This document shows, piece after piece, positions 42,827-51,251 of a DNA stretch of 64,000 nt (positions within the stretch are counted from its first letter, which is position 1; each line of letters opens with the position of its first letter). This DNA comes from Ramlibacter sp. PS4R-6 (GTDB lineage: Bacteria; Pseudomonadota; Gammaproteobacteria; Burkholderiales; Burkholderiaceae_C). Both the position numbers and the translations under genes were made by a program. The stretch lies in contig NZ_JBBHKA010000001.1 of the NCBI RefSeq assembly GCF_037572775.1, forward strand, positions 3,410,001 through 3,474,000. The letters are read 5' to 3'. The notes below the pieces were generated by a model. It searched no databases, was not told the DNA's origin, and saw only the letters and a list, made by a program, of their open reading frames with translations.

Positions 42827-43806
42827 TGAAAAGACCCATCCCGGTCTGGTTCGTGCTGCTGCCCGGCAGCCTGGTCCTGGACTGGGGCGGGCCGGCCGAG
42901 GCGCTGCGCATCGCCAACCAGTGCCTGGCGGAGCGTGGCGAAGCGCAGCGCTTCGAGCTGCGCTTCATCGGGCCCGAGACAGCGCCGGTGACTTCGGTCG
43001 GCATCGCAGTGACTGGCGTCGATCCGCTGCCCGAATCACTTCCGGAAGGCAGCTGGCTCGTGCTGGTCGGCATGCCGGGGCGCCAGTTCGACCCCACCCA
43101 GCCCGGCGCGCCCGAGACCTTGCGCTGGCTGCAGCAGCAGCGGCCCGGGCAGCGAGGGCTGCGCATCGTCACGGTCTGCGCCGGCTCGCTGATCGCCGCC
43201 CACGCGGGCTTGCTGGACGGCCGCCGGGCCACGACGCACCACCAGCACCTGGAGGAATTGCGGAAGGTCGCGCCCTCCTGCGACGTCGTGGGCAACCGGG
43301 TGTTCGTGCTCGATGGCGACGTGGCCTCGAGCGCGGGGGTCACGACCGGCATCGACCTGGCCTTGCACCTCATCGCCCAGGAGTGCGGCGCGCCGCTGGC
43401 CGCACGTGTGGCGCAAACCATGGTCGTGGCCCTGCGCCGCGGCCCCAACGACCCGGAGCTCTCGCCGTTCCTGGCCCACCGCGGCCACGTCCACGCCGCC
43501 TTGCACCGCGTGCAGGACGCCGTGTGTGCCGAGCCGCAGCAGGACTGGACGCTGGCCCGCATGGCTGCCGTCGGCCACACCTCGGCGCGCCACCTCACGC
43601 GCCTGTTCGTCGAACACGCGGGAACGGCGCCCATGGTCTACGTGCGGCGGATCCGGTTGGCCCTCGCGCAGGCGGCGCTGGCCTCGGGCCAGGGGGTCAC
43701 GAGGGCCGCGGAGATCGCCGGCTTCTCGTCGGACACCCAGTTGCGCCGGGCCTGGCGCAGTCTGGGCCTCGCCGGCCGGCCGTCCGAATCGCTACAAATC
43801 CGCTAG
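42826..43806 (+). CDS. GlxA-type transcriptional regulator (DJ-1/PfpI + AraC)
   Basis: 326 aa: an N-terminal DJ-1/PfpI-like domain (VWFVLLPGSLVLDWGGPAEALRIAN, VTVCAGSLIAAHAGLLDGRRATTH with the nucleophile-elbow Cys) and a C-terminal AraC DNA-binding domain (LARMAAVGHTSARHLTRLFVEHAG). Translationally coupled to the cysteine hydrolase gene. GlxA regulators commonly control amine or amide catabolism. Confidence 0.92.
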   Translation: MKRPIPVWFVLLPGSLVLDWGGPAEALRIANQCLAERGEAQRFELRFIGPETAPVTSVGIAVTGVDPLPESLPEGSWLVLVGMPGRQFDPTQPGAPETLRWLQQQRPGQRGLRIVTVCAGSLIAAHAGLLDGRRATTHHQHLEELRKVAPSCDVVGNRVFVLDGDVASSAGVTTGIDLALHLIAQECGAPLAARVAQTMVVALRRGPNDPELSPFLAHRGHVHAALHRVQDAVCAEPQQDWTLARMAAVGHTSARHLTRLFVEHAGTAPMVYVRRIRLALAQAALASGQGVTRAAEIAGFSSDTQLRRAWRSLGLAGRPSESLQIR

Positions 43807-43894
43807 CGACGGCCCCGCATCCGGGCTTTCGTTGTGGACGGCTGCCCAAATTTGTAGCAGACTGGCCCTCCCCCGGGACGAGGAGACGGTTTCC

Positions 43895-44734
43895 ATGCCT
43901 GTGATCGCGGTCGTCAACCGCAAGGGCGGCAGCGGCAAGAGCACCTTCGCGGCGCACGTCGCGGCCTGGTGCGCGCGCGCGGGCCACGCCGTGATGCTGG
44001 GCGACGTCGACCGCCAGCAATCGAGCCGCAACTGGCTGCGGCGCCGTCCTTCCGACCTTCCCGCCATCGCGCCCTGGGCGATGGACCAGAACACCTTGCG
44101 CGTGCCCACGGGCATCAGCCACGTCGTGCTCGACACGCCCGGCGGCCTGCACGGCTTCGAGCTGGCGCGCGTCGTGATGTTCGCCGACGCGATCGTCATG
44201 CCGGTGTGCCCGTCGATGTTCGACCGCGAATCGGCCGCGCTGTGCCACGCGGAACTGATGGCGCTGCCGCGCGTGGCCAATGGCCGCTGCCGCATCGGCG
44301 TGGTCGGCATGCGCATCGACGGCCGCACCAACGGCGCCGAGGTGATGCGCGCCTGGGCCGACGCGATGGGCATCCCCTTCCTGGGCGTGCTGCGCGAGAC
44401 GACGGTCTACACACGGGCGCTGGAACGCGGGCTGACGATCTTCGACGTGAAGCCGGCGCAGGTCGCCACCGACCTGGGCCAGTGGCAAAGCATCCTCGAG
44501 TGGCTGGAACCGGTGATCTCCCCGCCGCAAGCGGCGAACGACGGGCCGGTGATCCGCACGCAGGCGCCCACGCGCATCGCGTCGGCCCGTCCGGAGAACC
44601 TGATGCCCGCGCAGGACTCGCTGGTGCACGGCACGCGGCTGTCGGGTGTTTCGGCGACGCGCACGGAACACCGTGCGGTGGCGGGAACGCTGGCGGGATC
44701 GCGCACGCAAGTCCCGCAGTTCCTCAAGCGTTAG
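43895..44734 (+). CDS. orphan ParA/MinD-type ATPase
   Basis: 279 aa: deviant Walker A KGGSGKST at 10-17 with the signature Lys, GDVDRQQS switch, LDTPGG (Walker B) and QSMFDRES-like later helices. It positions or partitions cargo by ATP-dependent DNA or membrane binding in known members. No parB, parS-like or chemotaxis gene is adjacent, so its cargo is unknown. A 60-residue tail (after about 218) is Pro/Thr/Arg-rich and absent from core ParA. GAGGAGA precedes the ATG; a terminator follows. Confidence 0.85.
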   Translation: MPVIAVVNRKGGSGKSTFAAHVAAWCARAGHAVMLGDVDRQQSSRNWLRRRPSDLPAIAPWAMDQNTLRVPTGISHVVLDTPGGLHGFELARVVMFADAIVMPVCPSMFDRESAALCHAELMALPRVANGRCRIGVVGMRIDGRTNGAEVMRAWADAMGIPFLGVLRETTVYTRALERGLTIFDVKPAQVATDLGQWQSILEWLEPVISPPQAANDGPVIRTQAPTRIASARPENLMPAQDSLVHGTRLSGVSATRTEHRAVAGTLAGSRTQVPQFLKR

Positions 44735-44735
44735 A

Positions 44736-44767
44736 CGACGCTGGATCCCGGCCTGCGCCGGGATGAC
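44736..44767. repeat. palindromic intergenic repeat, copy B
   Basis: Same 27-nt core as copies A and C, in inverted orientation to them, starting 2 nt after the parA-like stop. Shares its 5-nt flank with copy A, making 32 identical nt. It overlaps the left arm of the following terminator. Confidence 0.85.
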
Positions 44768-44794
44768 ACGCCTGCGCGGCGTGTCAGCTTTTTT
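44764..44794 (+). terminator. intrinsic terminator after the parA-like gene
   Basis: 9-bp stem TGACACGCC / GGCGTGTCA with 5-nt loop, then GC and TTTTTT. The right arm includes the stop codon of the convergent SirB1-family gene. Confidence 0.85.
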
Positions 44795-45635
44795 CCCTGC
44801 GCAGGTTCGCGACGCGGTCGGCGATCGAGTCGATGTCCAGCGCATCCTGCGCGTGGACCAGGTACGTCTCCAGGTCCACCACCGCCAATTGCGAATGCCC
44901 TTGCTCCGCATGCGCGAGGCCGCGGTCGCGGTACTCGGCCCAGGCATCGGGCAACAGCACCAGCAAGCGGTCCTCCACCGCGATGAGGCGCTGCCAGTCC
45001 TCTTGCGACTGGTGGATTTCCTTCAGGTTGCGCAGCATGCGCGCCACGATGTCGCGCGCCGGCGCGGCCTGCAGGTACAGGCCCAGCGGCACCTCGAAGT
45101 CGTCGATGAGGCCGCTGCGGCGCTTGTAGGGCTCCAGCCTTTCCTCGAGCTCCTCGCGCGAGAGCGACTGGCCCGTGAACGGGTCGATCACGACCTGCCC
45201 CTTGGGCAGGTTCACCTTGACCATGAAGTGCCCCGGGAAGCACACGCCGCGCGCGTGCAGGCCCAGGCCCTGCGCGAGCTCGATCCACAGCACCGCCAGC
45301 GCGATCTGGTTGCCGCGGCGCGTGCGCAGCACCACGTTCAGGTAGCTGTTGTCGGGGTCGCAGTAGTCGTTGACGTTGCCGCCGAAGCTCAGGTCGCGGA
45401 AGAAGAACTGGTTGAGCGCGCGCAGCCTTTGCAGGGCGGCGGCGTCGGCGGGCAGGCGGCGCTTCAGGCGTGCGAGCAGCTGGTCGACGTCGCCCAGCAC
45501 CTGCTGCACGTCGAGGTCAGGGTATTCGTCCTGCGCGATGCTGCAGGCGGCTTCGAGCAGCGGGAACTCGTCGTCGCTTTGCACGAGAGCACTGAAGTAC
45601 TCCAGCGGCGTCGGCGGCGTGAAATTCAACAGCAT
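44784..45635 (-). CDS. SirB1 family protein (transglutaminase-like plus TPR)
   Basis: 283 aa: N-terminal transglutaminase-like fold (LNQFFFRDLSFGGNVNDYCDPDNSYLNVVLRTRRGNQIALAVLWIELAQGLGLHARGVCFPGHF) and a C-terminal TPR region. Family widely conserved with unknown activity. Member of the Burkholderiales block before murJ. TACAAA lies 5 nt before the ATG; no ribosome binding site, so a nearly leaderless start is possible. Confidence 0.88.
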   Translation of the reverse strand: MLLNFTPPTPLEYFSALVQSDDEFPLLEAACSIAQDEYPDLDVQQVLGDVDQLLARLKRRLPADAAALQRLRALNQFFFRDLSFGGNVNDYCDPDNSYLNVVLRTRRGNQIALAVLWIELAQGLGLHARGVCFPGHFMVKVNLPKGQVVIDPFTGQSLSREELEERLEPYKRRSGLIDDFEVPLGLYLQAAPARDIVARMLRNLKEIHQSQEDWQRLIAVEDRLLVLLPDAWAEYRDRGLAHAEQGHSQLAVVDLETYLVHAQDALDIDSIADRVANLRREKS

Positions 45636-45693
45636 GGTTCTTTGTAGTGGAGGCCCCCCTGCCCGTCAAGGCAGGGAAGTCCGCGCATCCCGC

Positions 45694-47259
45694 TTAGTGC
45701 GCGATAAATTGGCGAAGTTTCAAGCCGGCCGCCCAAAGGGCGGCGAAGTAGATCGCGCCGGCGGCCGCGAGCAGGCCCGCGAGCAAGGCCGCGCGTTGCA
45801 ACGCTTCGGCGCGCAACGCCAGCCATGCAAAGGCGGAAGCACCCCACATCAGGAACACCGTCATGAGCGCCGTCGCCGCAACCACCTGCAGCAGGAAGCG
45901 CCCCCAACCGGGCGTCGGCTTGTAGGTGCCCCGGCGCAGCAGGCCGACGAGCAGCCAGCCGGCATTGAGCAGCGCACCGAGGCTGATGGACAGCGCCAGG
46001 CCGGCATGCCGCAGCCAGGGCACCAGCGCGATGTTCATGAGCTGCGTGATGACCAGCACCGCGATGGCGATGCGCACCGGCGTGCGGATGTCCTGGCTGG
46101 CGTAGAAGCCGGGCGCCAGCACCTTGATCGCCACGAGGCCCACGAGGCCGGCGCCGTAGCCGGCGAGCGCCAGCGCCACCTGCGTGACGTCGCTGTCCTT
46201 GAACGCGCCGTAGTGGAACAGCGTGGCGATCAGCGGCACGTTGAAGACCAGGAGCGCGAGCGAGCTCGGCACCGCGAGCAGGACCACGAGGCGCAAACCC
46301 CAATCGAGCATCGCGGAGTAGCGCGCGTCGTCGCCGCCGGCGCGCGCGCCCGCGAGCTGCGGCATCAGCACCACGCCGAGCGCGACGCCGAGCAGCGCGG
46401 TGGGGAACTCCATGAGGCGGCCGGCGTAATCCAGCCACGTCACGTTGCCGGGGCCCAGCCACGAGGCGATCTGCGTGTTGATCATCAGCGAGATCTGCGA
46501 GACGCTGACGCCCAGCAACGCCGGCGCCATCAGCGCCGCCACGCGCCGCACGCCGGGCTCGGCCATCGCGCTGCGCAGCGTCTTCCACCCCAGGCCGATC
46601 CGTGGCAGCAGGCCCATGCGCAGCAGCGCCGGCACCTGCACGGCCAGCTGCAGCACGCCGCCCAGCATCACGCCGCCGGCCATCGCGTAGATCGGCTCGA
46701 TGCCCATGCTGCGGAACCACGGCGCGCCCAGCCAGGCCGCGAGGATCATCGCCACGTTCAGCAGCACCGGCGTGGCCGCCGGCACCGCGAAATGTTTCCA
46801 CGTGTTCAGGATGCCGGCGGACAGTGCCACCAGCGACATGAAGGCGATGTACGGGAACATCCAGCGCGTCATGAAGACGGCCGCCTCGAAGCTGTGGGGC
46901 GTGTTCTTGAACCCGCTGGCGAGCAGCCACACCAGCACCGGCGCGCCGGCCACGCCGATCACGCAGGTGACCAGCAGGGCCCACGCCAGCACCGTGGCCA
47001 CGCCGTCGATCAGGCGGTGGGTGGCTTCCTCGCCGTCCGTTTCCCGGGAGTGGGCCAGCGCCGGCACGAAAGCCTGGCTGAAGGCGCCCTCGGCAAAGAG
47101 CCGGCGGAACAGGTTGGGGATGCGGAATGCGACGTTGAATGCGTCGGTCAACCCGCTGGCGCCGAAGGTGGCCGCCATGAGCAGGTCGCGGACCAGCCCC
47201 GTGATGCGCGACGCCAGCGTGAGCAGCGAGACGGTGGATGCGGCTTTGAACAGGCTCAT
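45694..47259 (-). CDS. murJ: lipid II flippase MurJ
   Basis: 521-aa MOP-superfamily flippase with about 14 membrane helices, moving lipid II across the inner membrane for peptidoglycan synthesis. Typical start MSLFKAASTVSLLTLASRITGLVRD, then FRIPNLFRRLFAEGAFSQAFVP, both strongly conserved. ATG 47259 fits; the frame continues upstream to 47322 without homology. Divergent from rpsT across 79 nt, the standard Burkholderiales order. Confidence 0.95.
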   Translation of the reverse strand: MSLFKAASTVSLLTLASRITGLVRDLLMAATFGASGLTDAFNVAFRIPNLFRRLFAEGAFSQAFVPALAHSRETDGEEATHRLIDGVATVLAWALLVTCVIGVAGAPVLVWLLASGFKNTPHSFEAAVFMTRWMFPYIAFMSLVALSAGILNTWKHFAVPAATPVLLNVAMILAAWLGAPWFRSMGIEPIYAMAGGVMLGGVLQLAVQVPALLRMGLLPRIGLGWKTLRSAMAEPGVRRVAALMAPALLGVSVSQISLMINTQIASWLGPGNVTWLDYAGRLMEFPTALLGVALGVVLMPQLAGARAGGDDARYSAMLDWGLRLVVLLAVPSSLALLVFNVPLIATLFHYGAFKDSDVTQVALALAGYGAGLVGLVAIKVLAPGFYASQDIRTPVRIAIAVLVITQLMNIALVPWLRHAGLALSISLGALLNAGWLLVGLLRRGTYKPTPGWGRFLLQVVAATALMTVFLMWGASAFAWLALRAEALQRAALLAGLLAAAGAIYFAALWAAGLKLRQFIAH

Positions 47260-47285
47260 CGGCAGCGCGCCAGTGTACCCGCCGC

Positions 47286-47291
47286 TATAAT
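47286..47291 (+). promoter_or_regulatory. -10 box of rpsT
   Basis: Perfect TATAAT 47 nt before the rpsT ATG; the -35 region is GC-rich and unclear. Confidence 0.55.
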
Positions 47292-47338
47292 GGTGGGCTT
47301 TGCTGGCAACATCCTCAGACACTTAAGGACACATTTAC

Positions 47339-47638
47339 ATGGCCGCTGGAAAACCCAAGAAAAAGAACCCGCGACTGGCCTCGGGCCGGAAGCGCGCACG
47401 CCAGGACGTCAAGCTGAACGCAGCGAACACGTCCCTGCGCTCCAAGTACCGCACCGCGGTGAAGAACGTCGAGAAGGCCGCCGCCACCGGCGACAAGGCC
47501 AAGACCGCCGAAGCCTTCTCGAAGGCCCAGAGCATCATCGACACCGTGGCCGACAAGCAGATCTTCCACAAGAACAAGGCCGCTCGCGACAAGAGCCGCC
47601 TGGCCGCCCGGGTCAAGACCCTGGCCACCGCCGCCTGA
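47339..47638 (+). CDS. rpsT: 30S ribosomal protein S20
   Basis: 99-aa basic helical protein binding 16S r[57 protein letters not shown] are typical. Usual length. A strong terminator follows 73 nt after the stop. Divergent from murJ. Confidence 0.97.
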   Translation: MAAGKPKKKNPRLASGRKRARQDVKLNAANTSLRSKYRTAVKNVEKAAATGDKAKTAEAFSKAQSIIDTVADKQIFHKNKAARDKSRLAARVKTLATAA

Positions 47639-47711
47639 CGATTCAGGCAAACAGCCCGCAGGCCCGAAAGGCTTGTGCCGTTTGAAACGGGTGCGCTGCC
47701 AGCAAAGTGAC

Positions 47712-47734
47712 AAAGGGGCCTTCGGGCCCCTTTT
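47712..47734 (+). terminator. intrinsic terminator of rpsT with UUCG loop
   Basis: 9-bp stem AAAGGGGCC / GGCCCCTTT around a TTCG tetraloop, then T. The palindromic repeat copy C starts at the next base. Confidence 0.92.
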
Positions 47735-47761
47735 GTCATCCCGGCGCAGGCCGGGATCCAG
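47735..47761. repeat. palindromic intergenic repeat, copy C, within a coding end
   Basis: 27-nt core identical to copies A and B. Unlike them it is translated on the minus strand: it provides the stop codon and the last codons of the DUF3579 protein. Confidence 0.85.
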
Positions 47762-48062
47762 TGTCTTTCTCGTCCGGCATCAGGCAGGCTTCGCCGTACT
47801 CGAGGTTGTTGTCCTTGGCGAAGTTCACGACGAAGTCCCAGGCCATGGGGTCGGCCTCGCGCAGCTCCATGCTGCACACCACGCACTTGACGCCGTTGAC
47901 CACGGTGGGGAAGCACCAGGGCGAATAGCTCAGGTGGCTGCCGGGCTGCACGCCGCCGGGGCGGAAAGAGCTCATCACACCGGCCAATCGCTCGGCCCAG
48001 TCGCTCGGGCGAAACGTCTTGCCGTCGCGCGTGACGCCCTGGATGAAGATCTGTTTCGCCAT
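47736..48062 (-). CDS. DUF3579 family protein with repeat-derived C-terminus
   Basis: 108 aa: MAKQIFIQGVTRDGKTFRPSDWAERLAGVMSSF, YSPWCFPTVVNGVKCVVCSMEL and DPMAWDFVVNFAKDNNLEYGEACLMPDEK match the DUF3579 family found beside rpsT and argF in Burkholderiales. The final residues, about GSRPAPG, come from repeat copy C, so the original stop was probably replaced on insertion. TACAAT about 20 nt before the ATG is a likely -10. Function unknown. Confidence 0.9.
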   Translation of the reverse strand: MAKQIFIQGVTRDGKTFRPSDWAERLAGVMSSFRPGGVQPGSHLSYSPWCFPTVVNGVKCVVCSMELREADPMAWDFVVNFAKDNNLEYGEACLMPDEKDTGSRPAPG

Positions 48063-48247
48063 TTTTTGCAGCGCAGCAGGAAATTGTACTCTTATATAAG
48101 ACCTGGCCCTTTCAGCCCGCTGTCACGGGGCATCGGTCTGATGCGGAATCGGCAACCAAGGGCCGCGACGCGTGTGCCTAGAATTGGGCCTCAGCGGCTC
48201 ACTCGTTGGGCCGATTTCTTTTTCTGGACCTGGAAAGGACCGTTTCG

Positions 48248-49438
48248 ATGATCGAGGCTGCATCGCCCCACACCATGAACACCTACGGCCGGCTGCCGAT
48301 CGCGCTGTCGCATGGCCGAGGCGTGCGCGTGTGGGACGTGAACGGCCGCGAGTACCTGGACGCCCTCGCCGGCATCGCCGTGAACACGCTGGGCCACGCC
48401 CACCCGAAGCTGGTGGCGGCGCTGCAGGACCAAGTGGCCAAGATCATCCACTCGTCCAACTACTACCACGTGCCCAACCAGGAAAAGCTGGCGGCCAAAT
48501 TGGTCGAGCTCTCGGGCATGACCAACGCGTTCTTCTGCTGCACGGGCCTGGAGGCCAACGAGGGCGCGATCAAGCTCGCGCGCAAGTTCGGCCACGACAA
48601 GGGTATCGAGACGCCGCAGATCGTGGTGTACGAGAAGGCCTTCCACGGACGCAGCATCGCCACGCTGTCGGCCACGGGCAACGAGAAGGTGCAGAAGGGT
48701 TTCGGCCCGCTGGTGCCCGGCTTCATCCGCGTGCCGCTCAACGACATCGAGGCCCTGAAGCAGAAGACCGCCAACAACAAGAGCGTGGTGGCCGTGTTCT
48801 TCGAGACCATCCAGGGCGAAGGCGGCGTGAACCCGATGCGCGTCGAGTACCTGAAGCAGGTGCGCGAGCTGTGCACGCAGAACGACTGGCTGCTGATGAT
48901 CGACGAGGTGCAGTGCGGCATGGGCCGCACCGGCAAGTGGTTCGCGCACCAGTGGGCCGGCATCGTGCCGGACGTGATGCCGCTGGCGAAGGGCCTGGGC
49001 TCGGGCGTGCCCGTGGGGGCCGTCGTCGCCGGCCCCAAGGCCGCCAACATCTTCCAGCCGGGCAACCACGGCACTACTTTCGGCGGCAACCCGCTCGCCA
49101 TGCGCGCGGGTGTCGAGACGATCCGCATCATGGAAGAGGAAGGCCTGCTCGCCAACGCCGCCCGCGTCGGCGCGCACCTGAAGGAGGCGCTGGGCAACGA
49201 ACTCGGGTCGCTGGAAGGCGTCACCGAGATCCGCGGCCAGGGCCTGATGCTGGGCATCGAGCTGGACAAGCCCTGCGGCGTGCTCACGCAGCGCGCCTGC
49301 GACAACGGCCTGTTGATCAGCGTGACGGCCGACAGCGTCATCCGCCTGGTGCCCCCGCTGATCCTCACGGTGGCGGAAGCCGACGAGATCGTCGCGAAGC
49401 TCGTGCCGGTGGTGAAGCAGTTCCTGGCGGAGCCCTGA
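48248..49438 (+). CDS. argD: acetylornithine aminotransferase
   Basis: 396-aa class III PLP aminotransferase converting N-acetylglutamate semialdehyde to N-acetylornithine. PLP Lys248 in MPLAKGLGSGVPVGAVV, FFCCTGLEANEGAIKLARK, FETIQGEGGVNP and IDEVQCGMGRTG. ATG 48248 has AAAGGA upstream. Followed 2 nt later by argF: arginine operon argDF. Related omega-aminotransferases cannot be fully excluded, but the context supports ArgD. Confidence 0.93.
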   Translation: MIEAASPHTMNTYGRLPIALSHGRGVRVWDVNGREYLDALAGIAVNTLGHAHPKLVAALQDQVAKIIHSSNYYHVPNQEKLAAKLVELSGMTNAFFCCTGLEANEGAIKLARKFGHDKGIETPQIVVYEKAFHGRSIATLSATGNEKVQKGFGPLVPGFIRVPLNDIEALKQKTANNKSVVAVFFETIQGEGGVNPMRVEYLKQVRELCTQNDWLLMIDEVQCGMGRTGKWFAHQWAGIVPDVMPLAKGLGSGVPVGAVVAGPKAANIFQPGNHGTTFGGNPLAMRAGVETIRIMEEEGLLANAARVGAHLKEALGNELGSLEGVTEIRGQGLMLGIELDKPCGVLTQRACDNGLLISVTADSVIRLVPPLILTVAEADEIVAKLVPVVKQFLAEP

Positions 49439-49440
49439 GC

Positions 49441-50358
49441 ATGGCTGCGATCAAGCACTACCTGCAGTTCTCGGATTTCACCGCCGACGAATACGCGTGG
49501 GTCTTCGCGCGCGCCGCGGAGATCAAGCGCAAGTTCAAGGCCTACGAGAAGTACCACCCGCTCGCCGACCGCACGCTGGCGATGATCTTCGAGAAGGCCT
49601 CCACGCGCACCCGCGTGAGCTTCGAGGCCGGTATGTACCAGTTGGGCGGCAGCGTCGTGCACCTCACGACCGGCGACAGCCAATTGGGCCGCGCGGAACC
49701 CATCGAGGACAGCGCGCGCGTGATCAGCCGCATGGTCGACCTGGTGATGATCCGCACCTTCGGGCAGGACAAGATCGAGCTGTTCGCGCAGCACTCGCGC
49801 GTGCCCGTGATCAACGGCCTGACCAACGAGTTCCATCCGTGCCAGGTGCTCGCGGACATCTTCACGTTCATCGAGCAGCGCGGCTCGATCCAGGGCAAGG
49901 TCGTCGCATGGGTGGGCGATGGCAACAACATGGCCAACACCTGGCTGCAGGCCGCCGACCTGCTCGGCTTCAAGGTGCACGTCTCCACACCCCACGGCTA
50001 CGAGGTGGACCAGGCCCTCGCCGGCATCCGCAGCGCCCAGAGCTACAAGGTCTTCAAGGACCCGATGCAAGCCTGCGCCGGCGCGGACCTCGTCACCACC
50101 GACGTGTGGACCAGCATGGGCTACGAAGCCGAGAACGAAGTGCGCCGCAAGGCCTTCGCGGATTGGTGCGTCGACACCGAGATGATGAAGGCCGCCAAGC
50201 CCGATGCGCTTTTCATGCACTGCTTGCCTGCGCATCGCGGCGAGGAAGTGGAAGCGGACGTGATCGACGGTCCGCAGTCGGTCGTGTGGGAAGAGGCGGA
50301 GAACCGGATGCACGTGCAGAAGGCTTTGATGGAGTACCTCCTTCTCGGTCGCGTGTGA
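49441..50358 (+). CDS. argF: ornithine carbamoyltransferase
   Basis: 305-aa enzyme making citrulline from ornithine and carbamoyl phosphate. Carbamoyl phosphate site STRTR (54-58), ornithine site HCLPAHRGEEV near 260 and the FHPCQ loop. Full length; begins 2 nt after argD. Confidence 0.96.
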   Translation: MAAIKHYLQFSDFTADEYAWVFARAAEIKRKFKAYEKYHPLADRTLAMIFEKASTRTRVSFEAGMYQLGGSVVHLTTGDSQLGRAEPIEDSARVISRMVDLVMIRTFGQDKIELFAQHSRVPVINGLTNEFHPCQVLADIFTFIEQRGSIQGKVVAWVGDGNNMANTWLQAADLLGFKVHVSTPHGYEVDQALAGIRSAQSYKVFKDPMQACAGADLVTTDVWTSMGYEAENEVRRKAFADWCVDTEMMKAAKPDALFMHCLPAHRGEEVEADVIDGPQSVVWEEAENRMHVQKALMEYLLLGRV

Positions 50359-50432
50359 TTCGATGCAGGGTGGCGGGTGCGGCGGCACTCTGTTGCCCGA
50401 ATGTCCTCCGCCGCGGCCCGGCCAACCACACG

Positions 50433-50801
50433 CTAGTTCGCTAGCGGCGAGGACATCCGCATTCCCGGACGCGGCGCGATCTTCCCCAGCTTGACGAGGC
50501 GCGCTTCGACGGCCCACGCGGTGCGCCCCATCTCCAGTGCGATGTCGCGCACATCGATCCCCGCGGAAAACGCGGACTCGAGCTTGCCGTCTTCCTGTGC
50601 CGACCAGGGCTTGCCGGCATTCGGCGGCGGCTCGCGGCGCGCCTTTGCGGGCTGGCCGTCCAGCGCCTGCGACACCGCGAACAGCGCGCGGATGACGGGC
50701 GGGGCGTTGTAGGGGCTGTCTTCCGGCATGACCTCGCCGGTGACGGGATGGATGCCCTGCGCGAGGGTGTCGATAATCTGGCGCGCGGCTTGAAGTTCCA
50801 T
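50433..50801 (-). CDS. Myb/SANT-like helix-turn-helix hypothetical protein, possible SOS gene
   Basis: 122 aa. N-terminal MELQAARQIIDTLAQGIHPVTGEVM, then an Ala/Pro linker and a helix-turn-helix-like KPWSAQEDGKLESAFSAGIDVRDIALEMGRTAWAVEARLVKLG, similar to Myb-type DNA-binding repeats. GGAGG precedes the ATG. A LexA-like dyad lies 23 nt upstream, overlapping the likely -10 (TACAGT). Function unknown; DNA binding and damage induction are inference. Confidence 0.75.
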   Translation of the reverse strand: MELQAARQIIDTLAQGIHPVTGEVMPEDSPYNAPPVIRALFAVSQALDGQPAKARREPPPNAGKPWSAQEDGKLESAFSAGIDVRDIALEMGRTAWAVEARLVKLGKIAPRPGMRMSSPLAN

Positions 50802-50824
50802 GATGATCCTCCAGGTTGATGAAC

Positions 50825-50842
50825 ACTGTATCGGCGTACAGT
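50825..50842 (-). promoter_or_regulatory. candidate LexA (SOS) box
   Basis: Perfect dyad ACTGTA-N6-TACAGT, matching the CTG-N10-CAG LexA consensus with its T/A flanks. On the minus strand TACAGT can serve as -10, with TTGCAG 16 nt upstream. It lies between the divergent Myb-like and YkgJ-family genes. Confidence 0.55.
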
Positions 50843-50881
50843 TCGCCTGCAACGCAAGGCGCGGCGCGGCCGTTGACGGAC

Positions 50882-51211
50882 ATGGGCGCTGACCGGGTTC
50901 ACCCTTGCCTCGAATGTGGGGCGTGCTGCGCGTCGTTTCGCGTGGATTTCGCGGCACAGGAAAGCGAGGCGCACGGCGGGCGCGTTCCCGAGGGGCTTGC
51001 GGTCGAGGTGACGCCTTCGATGTGCCGCATGCGCGGCACCGACCACGCCCGCCCTCGCTGCGCCGCACTGGTGGGGCGCGTTGGCGAGCGGGCGAGTTGC
51101 GGCATCTACGAGTGGCGGCCTTCGCCATGCCGCGAGTTCGAAGCCGGAAGCGATGCATGCAACAACGCCCGTGCGCGCCATGGCCTCGCAGCGATCGATT
51201 GTTGGAATTAA
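50882..51211 (+). CDS. YkgJ-family cysteine-cluster protein
   Basis: 109 aa with metal-binding Cys pattern [36 protein letters not shown] and C-terminal C residues; the family may hold a Zn or Fe-S centre. An in-frame ATG at 50816 would add residues across the LexA-like dyad, so the ATG at 50882, next to the family start, is preferred. It precedes kynB by 40 nt on the same strand. Confidence 0.85.
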   Translation: MGADRVHPCLECGACCASFRVDFAAQESEAHGGRVPEGLAVEVTPSMCRMRGTDHARPRCAALVGRVGERASCGIYEWRPSPCREFEAGSDACNNARARHGLAAIDCWN

Positions 51212-51251
51212 CCGACACCACGACCTTTCCGCCCGGCGCACACTCCGCCGC

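Noticed and set aside
45370..47685. A 771-codon plus-strand frame antisense to murJ that runs into rpsT
   Set aside because: Composition is Gln/His/Arg-rich, antisense to a conserved membrane protein and out of frame with rpsT.
48086..48100. Palindrome CTTATATAAG upstream of argD as an arginine-repressor box
   Set aside because: It does not match the ArgR consensus and also lies upstream of the divergent DUF3579 gene; it may only be AT-rich promoter DNA.
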